Of a DNA stretch of 64,000 nucleotides, positions 43,721-51,790 are shown piece after piece. The first letter of the stretch is position 1; the number at the start of each line of letters is the position of its first letter. Below the pieces are notes generated by a model. The model ran no database searches. It was not told the origin of the DNA and was given only the letters and a program-made list of their open reading frames with translations. The position numbers and the translations under genes were made by a program. The stretch lies in the NCBI RefSeq assembly GCF_900105415.1, contig NZ_FNSM01000001.1, forward strand, positions 992,001 to 1,056,000, in the 5' to 3' direction. This DNA comes from Streptomyces sp. TLI_105 (GTDB taxonomy: Bacteria; Actinomycetota; Actinomycetes; Streptomycetales; Streptomycetaceae).

Positions 43721-43990
43721 CCCCGTGCAGCAAGGACGCCCGGATCCAGGGCGTCCACAACGCCCGCCGCTACCGGGGCGACCGCCTCGGCCGTGCCGCC
43801 GTCCCACCACCGGCTCCTCGACCCCGCCGCCGGTCCCCTCATCGGAGTCAAGCTCCATGTCCTCATCCGCAAGACGCTCACAGACGCGGCAGCCGCATGG
43901 TCGTCCTGCGGGCCTGCATACTCCGCCGGGACGCCCCCGAGCAGTACCGGGTCCTCCGTCGGCACAATGGGCGGCGTCGCGAAACCGAGA
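43690..43990 (+). pseudogene. C-terminal fragment of an FAD-binding dehydrogenase
   Basis: One frame reads IQGVHNARRYRGDRLGRAAV and a second continues HHRLLDPAAGPLIGVKLHVL then IRKTLT. This corresponds to the substrate-domain end of ketosteroid-dehydrogenase-like flavoproteins. The closing FAD motif is absent and the frame is broken near 43800. The fragment overlaps the LacI remnant on the other strand. Confidence 0.5.
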
Positions 43991-44027
43991 TCCGGACCAT
44001 GTGGGAAGGAGACTGTCGGCTGCTCGT

Positions 44028-45368
44028 TCAGCGCCGCGGGAACGCCAGTGCCGTCGGAGCCGGCCCCAGCGTCGTCGTGCCGGGGGGCGAGCGATGGCCC
44101 AGCCCCGTACGGTACGCGTCCAGCGCGGCCTCGGTGCGGCCGCCGCGGCGCAGGAGGTCGCCCAGCAGACGGCACAGATCGGCGAGGTCGCCGCTCGCGC
44201 CGCTGCGCTCCAGCAGTCCGAGCGCCATGACGTAGTGCTCCTCGGCGGTCTCGCTGTCCCCCCGCTCCTCGGCGATCAGCCCGAGCAGCCTGTGCGCACC
44301 CCCCGCGTGCACCGCGCCGTGCCGGTCACCCAGCTCAAGAAATGCAGAGAGCAGATCCGACGCCTCGTCGTGCCGTCCGAGCCGCCGGAGGACATCGGCC
44401 AACTCCACCTCCACCTGCGCGGTGAACAGAGCCGCGCGCTTGGCATTCAGCATGTCCCGGGCGGCTCGCAACTCCTTTTCGGCTGAAGCCAGTTCGCCCT
44501 TCTGAGCCTGAACGTAGCCGCGCATCCAGTGGCAGTGCGCGAGATCGGTGCACAGGCTCAGCTGCTGGTAGATCGCCTGCGCCTTGGCCAGTGAGGCGTC
44601 GGCCTCGGCCGTGCGCCCCTCGGCGAGGAAGGTGCGAGCCACCTGCCGGTGCATGCCCGCCACCAGCGCCGGATCGTCGACCTGCGGAGCCAGCGCCAGG
44701 GCGAGCTCGGCGGCGTGCGCGGCACGGGCGTGTGCACCCATGTCGATGTACGGGCCGATCACGGCTGCGTACAGGATGACCAGCGCCTCGGGGTCGGCCA
44801 GGCCGCTCGCACCGAGCTCGTCGATGGTGGATTCGAGCAGGTAGCAGGCGTAACGCAGTTCCCCCGCCAGGAGGTGTGCGACGGCACGGCCCCGGATCGC
44901 GCGTGCGCGGCGGGGCAGCGGCTCCTCGGCGAGGAGCCGCTCGGCGGCCTGGAAGTGATGCCCCGCGTCGACCAGTTCACCGGTCTCCAGGGCACAGTCG
45001 CCGAGTCCGAGCAGCGCCTCGGCCTGCTCGGGAACGAGTCCGAGGTGCTCCGCGTCGGCGAGGAGCCGGCGGTAGCGCACGGCGGCCTCGTCCGCCGTCC
45101 CGGTGGCCAGCTGCTGGTGGGCGTCGGAGAGGGCGAGCCGCAGCTCGGTGGCGAGGTGCGCGGGGCGGCCGGTGGCCAGTTCTTCGTACGACGTGCCGAG
45201 CCGCTCCGCGAGGAAGCGCAGTGCGGTCTCCGAAGGCCTGACCTTGCCCGACTCCAGCGTCGAGACGTACGCGGGGGTGTACGAAGGCTCGGCCAACTGC
45301 CGCTGTGTCAGCCCGCGTTGAGTGCGCAGGCGCTGCACTCGGTGGCCGATCGTGGCCGGATCGTCCAT
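44028..45368 (-). CDS. XRE-family regulator with TPR region
   Basis: 446-aa cytoplasmic regulator. The N-terminal helix-turn-helix (~8-62) is RVQRLRTQRGLTQRQLAEPS and YVSTLESGKVRPSETALRFL. Residues ~90-430 are TPR-type helix pairs (EQAEALLGLGDCALETGELV, GMHRQVARTFLAEGRTAEAD, LADVLRRLGRHDEASDLLSA). The arrangement resembles peptide- or interaction-responsive XRE-TPR regulators. A good SD (AGGGGGTCC) precedes the ATG. It is divergent from the M64 peptidase gene, its likely target, across 137 bp; that regulatory link is inference. Confidence 0.88.
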   Translation of the reverse strand: MDDPATIGHRVQRLRTQRGLTQRQLAEPSYTPAYVSTLESGKVRPSETALRFLAERLGTSYEELATGRPAHLATELRLALSDAHQQLATGTADEAAVRYRRLLADAEHLGLVPEQAEALLGLGDCALETGELVDAGHHFQAAERLLAEEPLPRRARAIRGRAVAHLLAGELRYACYLLESTIDELGASGLADPEALVILYAAVIGPYIDMGAHARAAHAAELALALAPQVDDPALVAGMHRQVARTFLAEGRTAEADASLAKAQAIYQQLSLCTDLAHCHWMRGYVQAQKGELASAEKELRAARDMLNAKRAALFTAQVEVELADVLRRLGRHDEASDLLSAFLELGDRHGAVHAGGAHRLLGLIAEERGDSETAEEHYVMALGLLERSGASGDLADLCRLLGDLLRRGGRTEAALDAYRTGLGHRSPPGTTTLGPAPTALAFPRR

Positions 45369-45505
45369 GTGGACCCCCTGGTTCGTGAACTCCCCAGTAT
45401 CCAGAAGCAGTAGGCATTGCGCACCCCTCGCCTTCCCCCTAGGTTAAGCAACTTGTTCAGCACATTTACTGAGGCGGTTAACTCGCCTGACAAGGGGCTG
45501 ATTTC
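45369..45505. promoter_or_regulatory. Divergent promoter region (XRE-TPR / M64)
   Basis: Relatively AT-rich 137 bp holding both promoters. A short inverted repeat AGGCG/CGCCT flanks GTTAACT near 45472-45488, close to the M64 start. I cannot place -35/-10 boxes with confidence. Confidence 0.4.
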
Positions 45506-46855
45506 ATGCGTTCAGCACGACGCGGTGCCATGGCGGCCGGAGTGGCCGTCGCCCTCGCGGCCGTCCTCGCCGCCGCACCCGGCAGCGCCGCCGCGGACCC
45601 GACGGCACCCTCCACGGCCGGAGTCGAGATCGAGATACCCGGGCCGGAACACGGGACGCTCGCCGGATCCGGCCACACGCATGTGCCTCCGGAGGGCAGG
45701 AACCAGCCGGCCTCCCGCCTGACGGCGACCGAGGCGGTCGCCGACGGCGAGGTGACCAAGGTGGTCGACAACGGCCCCATCGCCGACCGGCTCGACATCG
45801 TCGTCGTCGGAGACGGCTACACCGTCGCCGAACTGCCCCGCTTCCACGCCGACGCCCAGCAGAAATGGGCCGAGCTGACGGCCGTCGAGCCGTACACCAC
45901 CTACCGCAACCTCTTCAACGTCTGGACCGTCGACGCCGTCTCGAACCAGTCCGGCGTCTCCGGCGACCCCTCTCCCGGCACCCTCCGGGACACGGCTCTC
46001 GGCTCGTACTTCTGGTGCGACGGCATCGAGCGGCTGCTCTGCGTCGACCAGGACAAGGTCGACGGATACGTGGCGAAGGCCCCCGAGGCCGACCTGGTGC
46101 TCGTCCTCGCCAACAGCACCAAGTACGGCGGCGCGGGCTACAACGAGCCCAGCAAGACCCTCGGCTACGAGGGCATATCAACGGCCTCGGCGGGCAACGA
46201 GAAATCCGGCCAGGTCGCGATCCACGAGACCGGCCACTCCCTGGGCAAGCTCGCCGACGAGTACTTCTACCCCGACTACCCCGGCTACGAGCGCTACGTG
46301 GGTCCCGAGCCCGCCGACTCCAACATCACGACTTTCACCGCCGACGACATGGCCGACCGGGACACCAAGTGGCACCGCTGGCTCGGCGAGCAGTCTCCCG
46401 ACGGCGGCGTCGTCGGCGCGTACGAGGGCGGCGGCTACTACGTCACCGGACTGCGGCGCCCCACCGAGAACTCCATGATGCGCTCCCTCGGCAAGCCCTT
46501 CAATCTGCCCGGAGTGGAGGCGATGATCGCCGGCTTCTACCGCGAGGCGCGCATCGCCTCCCCCGTCACGCCCACCGATCGCACCCTCCGCAGGGGCGAC
46601 ACCGCCCAAGCCCTCGTGCCCCGGCTGACGGGGGCGGACGGGCGTCAACTCACGATCCGCTGGTACCTGGACGGGCGGGAGATGAAGTCCCTCGCGGGCC
46701 GCACCGACGTACGGGTGTCCGACCCGGCCCTGCGGCTGCTCGACCTTCGGACCCACACGCTGTCCCTCACCGCCGAGGACCGTACGCCCTCGGTGCGGGA
46801 CCGCGCCATCGCCCGGACGATGAGGTCCACGGTCAGCTGGACGGTCCGGCTCTGA
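45506..46855 (+). CDS. Secreted M64-family metallopeptidase
   Basis: 449-aa exported zinc peptidase of the IgA-peptidase M64 group. The signal peptide MRSARRGAMAAGVAVALAAV continues to GSAAA, with cleavage near residue 30. The catalytic domain has RLDIVVVGDGYTVAELPRFH at its start, LVLVLANSTKYGGAGYNEPS, and the zinc site QVAIHETGHSLGKLADEYF (HExxH, with a downstream ligand). LRRPTENSMMRSLGKPFNLP matches the Met-turn-side loop. The C-terminal ~110 residues form a beta-rich domain. SD AAGGGG lies just upstream of the ATG. The substrate is unknown beyond extracellular protein. Confidence 0.9.
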   Translation: MRSARRGAMAAGVAVALAAVLAAAPGSAAADPTAPSTAGVEIEIPGPEHGTLAGSGHTHVPPEGRNQPASRLTATEAVADGEVTKVVDNGPIADRLDIVVVGDGYTVAELPRFHADAQQKWAELTAVEPYTTYRNLFNVWTVDAVSNQSGVSGDPSPGTLRDTALGSYFWCDGIERLLCVDQDKVDGYVAKAPEADLVLVLANSTKYGGAGYNEPSKTLGYEGISTASAGNEKSGQVAIHETGHSLGKLADEYFYPDYPGYERYVGPEPADSNITTFTADDMADRDTKWHRWLGEQSPDGGVVGAYEGGGYYVTGLRRPTENSMMRSLGKPFNLPGVEAMIAGFYREARIASPVTPTDRTLRRGDTAQALVPRLTGADGRQLTIRWYLDGREMKSLAGRTDVRVSDPALRLLDLRTHTLSLTAEDRTPSVRDRAIARTMRSTVSWTVRL

Positions 46856-47123
46856 CGGCTCCGGCGGGCATACGTCGCGGTTCGCGGGCAGCTCGAGGAC
46901 GCCGTCCGGGAGTGTGACGCGGTGGCGGTCGATGCGGACCGGGCAGCCCGAAGATGTGGGCCGTCCCGTGGGCGACGACGTTGCGGCCCCAGCACCACAC
47001 GTACTGGTGGAAGGTGACGTCCCACGGTGGCGCTCCTGCCCGCGGTCGAACCCATGTCCCCACCGAGTGGGGGTAGCTGACACCAGGATCCGGGCCATTC
47101 GCGGACCAGCACTCCACCGACAA
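46833..47123 (-). pseudogene. Remnant of an M6-type metalloprotease with lost active-site Glu
   Basis: The minus strand reads WDVTFHQYVWCWGRNVVAHG then TAHIFGLPG (about 46955-47035). The intact protease at 62004-63209 has WAVTFGQDMWRWGHKVAAHE then TGHTFGLPD in the same place. The zinc motif HETGH has become HGTAH, and the surrounding sequence is not recognisable. Confidence 0.65.
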
Positions 47124-47159
47124 CGACCGTCACGGCCGTTCCGGCCGGTCAGCGGGGGT

Positions 47160-47400
47160 GCAGCGCGCGTGCCACCAGGAGTGAAGCAGCCGCCCGGGCC
47201 GCGCAGCAGGTAGCCGTCCTGCGTGGCGCCGTGCTTCTCCTCGTACCGCTCGATCGCGTCGTCCTGCATGTCGCATCCGGACTCCTCGCGCTGCTTGCCG
47301 AGCGCCTCGCGGAAACGGATCGAGTACGGGTGAGGGCAGCGGGCGGGTCCGGCGCAGCCGCAGTCCTTGAAGAAGGACCCATGCCGCGGGCGAGCTGTCG
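47160..47400 (-). pseudogene. N-terminal fragment of a phage-type integrase
   Basis: Reads GSFFKDCGCAGPARCPHPYS, IRFREALGKQREESGCDMQD and DAIERYEE. The Cys-x-Cys...Cys-Pro-His-Pro-Tyr and RQREESG phrase is the standard beginning of actinomycete tyrosine integrases. It breaks off before the core-binding domain. Confidence 0.6.
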
Positions 47401-47717
47401 GGCCATGGAGCGAACCATCCGATCCAGCGCCGAGATCCGCACACCGGCGCCGCACTGCGAGTCGCAGGTCCGGGCAGCTTCCCCCGGGTCTTCCAGGACT
47501 CACGCCGGCCCCTCGCCGAGATTCCTGGCCCATCATCAGGTGGCGACGAAAGGGGGTCGCCCGCCCGTCCGGATCCCATCGCGACGATGCCACAAGCCTG
47601 CGCAGCGCTCCCCCGCGGGCATCCGTGATCACCGCCACCCCGACGAGCCGGCAGCCGACCCACGACTCCCGGACCCTGGTCCGGAGGCGGCGGTCGGAAG
47701 TGGACGGATCCGGGGCG
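47401..47717. other. Gap, no gene seen
   Basis: Non-coding or fully decayed DNA between the integrase remnant and the catabolic operon promoter. Confidence 0.4.
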
Positions 47718-47747
47718 TTGACAGTGCCGCCGACGCCTCTCGATACT
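47718..47747 (+). promoter_or_regulatory. Promoter of the catabolic operon
   Basis: TTGACA (47718-47723) and GATACT (47742-47747) are separated by 18 bp, a good match to a housekeeping-sigma promoter. Transcription should start near 47754, 40 bases before the acyl-CoA dehydrogenase ATG. Confidence 0.7.
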
Positions 47748-47765
47748 GACTGACGGTTCAGTTAG
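47746..47765. promoter_or_regulatory. TetR-type operator O1
   Basis: CTGACTG-(6 nt)-CAGTTAG, one mismatch from a perfect palindrome. It overlaps the -10 and the start point, so a bound repressor would block initiation. The same half-sites and spacing occur in front of the permease and TetR gene at 56669-56688. Confidence 0.7.
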
Positions 47766-47793
47766 TGACCCCGTTGCCACACCTGGAGGCACC

Positions 47794-48951
47794 ATGTCCG
47801 ACCTCCCCACCGAGCTGGTTCCGTTCACCCCCGAGCAGCGTGGCATCCTCGAGCTCACCCGGGCCTTCGCCCGTGACGAGATCCGCCCGCGGGCGCGCGC
47901 CGTGGACGAGGCCGACGTCGAGACACCGTGGGACCTGTGGCACAAGGCCGCCAAGGTCGGCATCACCGGCTTCATGCTTCCCGAGGAGTACGGAGGCGGC
48001 GGCTTCACCGACGTCTTCACCCAGTGCCTCGTGCAGGAGGAGCTGTGCGTCGGCGACCTCGGCATCGGAAACCTGCTCTGCTCCAACGGCTTCTTCGCCG
48101 ACCCGGTGCTCGAACTCGGCACCGAGGAACAGAAGCGGACCTGGCTCACCCCGCTGACCGGCCCCGACACCCCGATGACCGCCCTGGCCACCACGGAACC
48201 CGGCGCCGGCTCCGACGCCGCGTCCATCGTGACGACGGCCACCCGCACCGCCGGTGGCTACCTGCTGAGCGGCCAGAAGGCCTGGATCTCCAACGCGGGG
48301 GAGGCCGAGCAGTACGTCGTCTTCGCCAAGACCGATCCCACTCGGCGTTCCAGGGGCGTGACCGCCTTCCTGCTGCGCAAGGACACTCCCGGCGTCACCT
48401 TCGGCGAGCCCATGCGCAAGATGGGCCAGCGCGCCATCGTGTGCCGGGAGATCTTCCTCGCCGACGCCTTCGTGCCCGAGGAGAACCGCCTCGGAGAGGA
48501 GGGGCAGGGCTTCCAGGGGCTCATGCGGACCTTCGACATCTCGCGGGTCGTGCTGGGGGCGGCGGCGACCGGCGTGGCGCGGGCCGCGTACGAGTACGCA
48601 CGCGACTACGCGCGCACCCGGCAGCAGTTCGGCAAGCCGATCATCGAGCACCAGGCGGTGGCGTTCCGGCTGGCCGACATGCGGACCCGGATCGAGCAGG
48701 CCCGCCTGATGACCTGGCGCGCGGCCAAGCGCCTGGACGCCGGCCTGTCCGCGACGACCGAGGCCGCCATGGCCAAACTGACCGCCTCGGAGACGGCCGC
48801 GTACTGCACCTGGGCCGCCGTGCAGACCCTCGGCGGCTGGGGCTACTCGCGTGAGTACCCGGTGGAGCAGTGGATGCGGGACGCCAAGCTGGAGGAGATC
48901 GAGGAGGGCACCTCGGACATCATGCGGCTCGTGATCTCGCGGGGCCTGTGA
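47794..48951 (+). CDS. Acyl-CoA dehydrogenase
   Basis: 385-aa FAD enzyme that introduces a 2,3-double bond into an acyl-CoA thioester. The N-terminal helical domain (ELTRAFARDEIRPRARAVDE), the beta domain with MTALATTEPGAGSDAASIVT (substrate/FAD) and GGYLLSGQKAWISNAGEAEQ, and the C-terminal helical domain ending YPVEQWMRDAKLEEIEEGTS (catalytic Glu region, IEEGTSDI) are all present. The length is standard. SD TGGAGG precedes the ATG. First gene of a five-gene operon; the stop overlaps the next start. The chain length or branched substrate is not evident. Confidence 0.93.
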   Translation: MSDLPTELVPFTPEQRGILELTRAFARDEIRPRARAVDEADVETPWDLWHKAAKVGITGFMLPEEYGGGGFTDVFTQCLVQEELCVGDLGIGNLLCSNGFFADPVLELGTEEQKRTWLTPLTGPDTPMTALATTEPGAGSDAASIVTTATRTAGGYLLSGQKAWISNAGEAEQYVVFAKTDPTRRSRGVTAFLLRKDTPGVTFGEPMRKMGQRAIVCREIFLADAFVPEENRLGEEGQGFQGLMRTFDISRVVLGAAATGVARAAYEYARDYARTRQQFGKPIIEHQAVAFRLADMRTRIEQARLMTWRAAKRLDAGLSATTEAAMAKLTASETAAYCTWAAVQTLGGWGYSREYPVEQWMRDAKLEEIEEGTSDIMRLVISRGL

Positions 48952-50588
48952 TGACGACTCCGCCCGAGGAGGGCGAGGCCGTCACCGGCGGCGAGGCCGT
49001 CGTCCGCGCCCTCGCCTCGCACGGCGTCACCGACGCCTTCGGGATCCCCGGCACGCACAACCTGGAGATCTACCGCCACCTCCGGACCTACGGAATACGT
49101 CATGTGACGCCCCGTCATGAACAGGGTGCGGGATACGCCGCCGACGCGTACGCCCGAGTATCCGGCCGACCCGGTGTCGCGATCACCACCACCGGCCCCG
49201 CCCTGCTGAACATCGCCGCCGCCGTCGGCCAGGCCTACTCCGACAGCGTGCCGCTGCTCGTCGTCTCCCCCGGCATGCCGCTGCGGCACCCCCGGCAGTC
49301 CACCGGGCTCCTCCACGAGATGCGCAGCCAGACCGAGGCTCTGCGCGGCGTCGCGGCCTTCAGCCACCGGGTGTCGTCGGTGGAGGAGATCGGCTCGGCG
49401 GTGGCACGGGCCTTCGCTCTCTTCCGTACGGGCCGGCCCCGTCCGGTACACATCGAGGTGCCGCTGGACCTGCTGGAGACCGTGGAGCCGGCAGGGCCCG
49501 TACGGCGTGCACCGCTCGCCGGACCCCCTGCGCCCGACCCGGTGGCCGTGGGGAAGGCGGCCGAAGCCCTGCGCGCGGCCCGGCGGCCCGCGCTGGTCCT
49601 GGGCGGAGGGGCCCGGGCGGCGGCCGCGGAATGCGCGGCGCTCGCCGAGGAGCTGGGCGCGCCGGCCGTGACCACCGCCAACGGCAAGGGCGTGATGGAC
49701 GAGCGCCATCCGCTCTCGCTGGGCGTGTCGCTGCACAGCCCGACCGTGCAGAAGTGGCTGGCTGACCGCGACGTGATCCTCGCCGTCGGCACGGAGCTGG
49801 CCGAGTCCGACATCTGGGGTCCGCCGCCGGCCCTGACGGGCACCTTGATCCGGGTCGACGTGGACCCCGCCCAGATGTACGCGGGGCTCCCGGCGGACGT
49901 GCCCCTGGTGGGCGACGCACGTGCCCTGCTCCAGGCGCTGCTCGCCGAGTGCCGAGGAGGAAGCGACAACGTCCCCGCGGACCCCGTCGGCGTCCGTGCC
50001 CTCCGTACCGCCCGGGACGACGAGACCCGTAGCCGCGACGCGCGCTGGCTGCCGTACCTCCACGCCGTGCGCCGCGTCCTCGCCGAGGACGCCGTCCTCA
50101 CCTCCGACAGCGCCCAGTGCTGCTACTACGGCGCACTGCCCCATCTGCCCCTCGGCCCCGAAGGCCGCTATCTGCACCCCACCGGTTTCGGCACCCTCGG
50201 CTACGCCCTGCCCGCCGCGATCGGCGCGAAGACCGCGTGCCCCGAGCGGCAGGTCGTCGCCCTCAGCGGCGATGGCGGCCTGCAGTTCTCCGTGCAGGAG
50301 CTCGCCACCGCCGCACAGCTTCGGCTCCCGCTTCCCGTCGTGGTCTTCGACAACGGCGGCTACGGCGAGATCCGCGAGGAGATGGCGGCCCGCGGGGACA
50401 CTCCCCTGGCGGTGGACCTGCCCGCCGTCGACCTCCCCGCGCTCGCCCGCGCCTACGGCGGCCGGGGTGCGGTGGCCCGTTCGCCGGAGGAGCTCGCCGA
50501 CGCCCTGGCCCACGCGCTGACCACTCCCGGACCCACCGTCCTCACCGTTCCCGAAGTTCCCGACGTTCCCGAGGAGTCCCCCCGATGA
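48951..50588 (+). CDS. Thiamine-diphosphate 2-oxoacid decarboxylase-like enzyme
   Basis: 545-aa ThDP enzyme of the acetolactate synthase/benzoylformate decarboxylase superfamily. The N-terminal PYR domain has FGIPGTHNLEIYRHL and the activating Glu in VTPRHEQGAGYAADAYARVS. The central domain follows. The C-terminal PP domain has LSGDGGLQFSVQELATAAQL to DNGGYGEIREEM (GDG...N metal site). The HEQGAGYAADAYAR phrase with a preceding IRHVTP resembles the 5-guanidino-2-oxopentanoate decarboxylase (AruI) branch, so decarboxylation of an amino-acid-derived 2-oxoacid is the best guess. It starts at an ATG overlapping the previous stop (TGATG). Confidence 0.85.
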   Translation: MTTPPEEGEAVTGGEAVVRALASHGVTDAFGIPGTHNLEIYRHLRTYGIRHVTPRHEQGAGYAADAYARVSGRPGVAITTTGPALLNIAAAVGQAYSDSVPLLVVSPGMPLRHPRQSTGLLHEMRSQTEALRGVAAFSHRVSSVEEIGSAVARAFALFRTGRPRPVHIEVPLDLLETVEPAGPVRRAPLAGPPAPDPVAVGKAAEALRAARRPALVLGGGARAAAAECAALAEELGAPAVTTANGKGVMDERHPLSLGVSLHSPTVQKWLADRDVILAVGTELAESDIWGPPPALTGTLIRVDVDPAQMYAGLPADVPLVGDARALLQALLAECRGGSDNVPADPVGVRALRTARDDETRSRDARWLPYLHAVRRVLAEDAVLTSDSAQCCYYGALPHLPLGPEGRYLHPTGFGTLGYALPAAIGAKTACPERQVVALSGDGGLQFSVQELATAAQLRLPLPVVVFDNGGYGEIREEMAARGDTPLAVDLPAVDLPALARAYGGRGAVARSPEELADALAHALTTPGPTVLTVPEVPDVPEESPR

Positions 50589-51790
50589 CGCCCGAGACCG
50601 CGACCACCCTCACGCACACCCCTCTCATCTCCCTCACCTGGACGGACCACGTGACCGGCCGCCAGGGCCACCTGGTGATCGACCGGCTCGTGCGCGGCGT
50701 CTCCAGCGGCGGGCTGCGGATGCGGGAGGGCTGCACCCTCGACGAGGTCGCCGGCCTGGCCCGCGGCATGACGATGAAGGAGGCCCTGCACTACAACCCC
50801 GAGGGCCGCTACATCCCGCTCGGCGGCGCCAAGGGCGGCATCGACTGCGACCCGCGCGACCCCGAGGCGTACGGGGTGCTGGTCCGCTACCTCCGCGCGA
50901 TGCGGCCGCACATCGAGCACTTCTGGACCACCGGCGAGGACCTCGGTCTCACCCAGGACCTCGTCGACCGCGCGGCCGCCGAGGCCGGTCTGGTCTCCTC
51001 GATCCAGGCCGTGTACCCGCTGCTCGACGACGAGGCCGCGGCCCGGCGCCGGCTCGCGGACGCGTTCGCCGTGGACGTGGACGGCATCGGGCTCGACGAG
51101 CTGGCGGGCGGCTGCGGGGTCGCCGAATCGGTCCTGACGGCGCTGGACAGGGCCGGTGTCCCCCACGCGGGGACGCGGGTGTCGGTGCAGGGCTTCGGGA
51201 CGATGGGCGGGGCGACCGCCCGCTTCCTGGCCCGGGCCGGGCTGAAGATCGTCGCCGTGGCCGACGTCAAGGGGACGATCGTCCACCCGGACGGCCTGGA
51301 CGTGGAGGCACTGCTGGCCGCCCGGGACGCGTACGGGACCGTGGACCGCGCCGCCCTGCGCGCGGACGACCGCGAACTGCCCGGCGACGCCTGGCTGTCC
51401 GCCGACGCCGACGTACTCGTCCCGGCCGCCGTCTCGTATGCGGTCGACGCCGGCAACCAGGCCGGCATCACGGCCCGCTGGATCGCCGAGGCGGCCAACA
51501 TGCCGGTCCTGCCGGAGGCCGAGGACCTGCTGACGGCGCGCGGCATCACCGTCCTGCCGGACGTGGTCGTCAACTCGGCCACCAACGCCTGGTGGTGGTG
51601 GACCCTCTTCGGCGACATCGGCGCGGACCCGGACGAGGCGTTCGCCCACATCCGGCGCTCCATGCGCGCGCTGGTCGAGCAGGTCCTGACCCGGGCCGAG
51701 CGCGACGGGACCACCCCGCGCGCGGCGGCGCACGGCGTCGTCGCGGACCGGCTGCCGGTGATCGCCGCGCGCTTCGGCTGGTACGCATGA
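50585..51790 (+). CDS. Glu/Leu/Phe/Val-type amino-acid dehydrogenase
   Basis: 401-aa NAD(P)-dependent oxidative deaminase converting an amino acid to its 2-oxoacid. GGLRMREGCTLDEVAGLARG and MTMKEALHYNP carry the carboxylate-binding Lys, and IPLGGAKGGIDCDP the catalytic Lys. The Rossmann domain begins VSVQGFGTMGGATARFLARA (GxGxxG) with VAVADVKGT following. EAANMPVLPEAEDLL and LPDVVVNSATNAWWWWTLFG are the C-terminal signature, with an odd run of four Trp. It starts at an ATGA overlap. Paired with the ThDP enzyme, it would feed a 2-oxoacid into decarboxylation. The substrate is not determined. Confidence 0.88.
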   Translation: MTPETATTLTHTPLISLTWTDHVTGRQGHLVIDRLVRGVSSGGLRMREGCTLDEVAGLARGMTMKEALHYNPEGRYIPLGGAKGGIDCDPRDPEAYGVLVRYLRAMRPHIEHFWTTGEDLGLTQDLVDRAAAEAGLVSSIQAVYPLLDDEAAARRRLADAFAVDVDGIGLDELAGGCGVAESVLTALDRAGVPHAGTRVSVQGFGTMGGATARFLARAGLKIVAVADVKGTIVHPDGLDVEALLAARDAYGTVDRAALRADDRELPGDAWLSADADVLVPAAVSYAVDAGNQAGITARWIAEAANMPVLPEAEDLLTARGITVLPDVVVNSATNAWWWWTLFGDIGADPDEAFAHIRRSMRALVEQVLTRAERDGTTPRAAAHGVVADRLPVIAARFGWYA

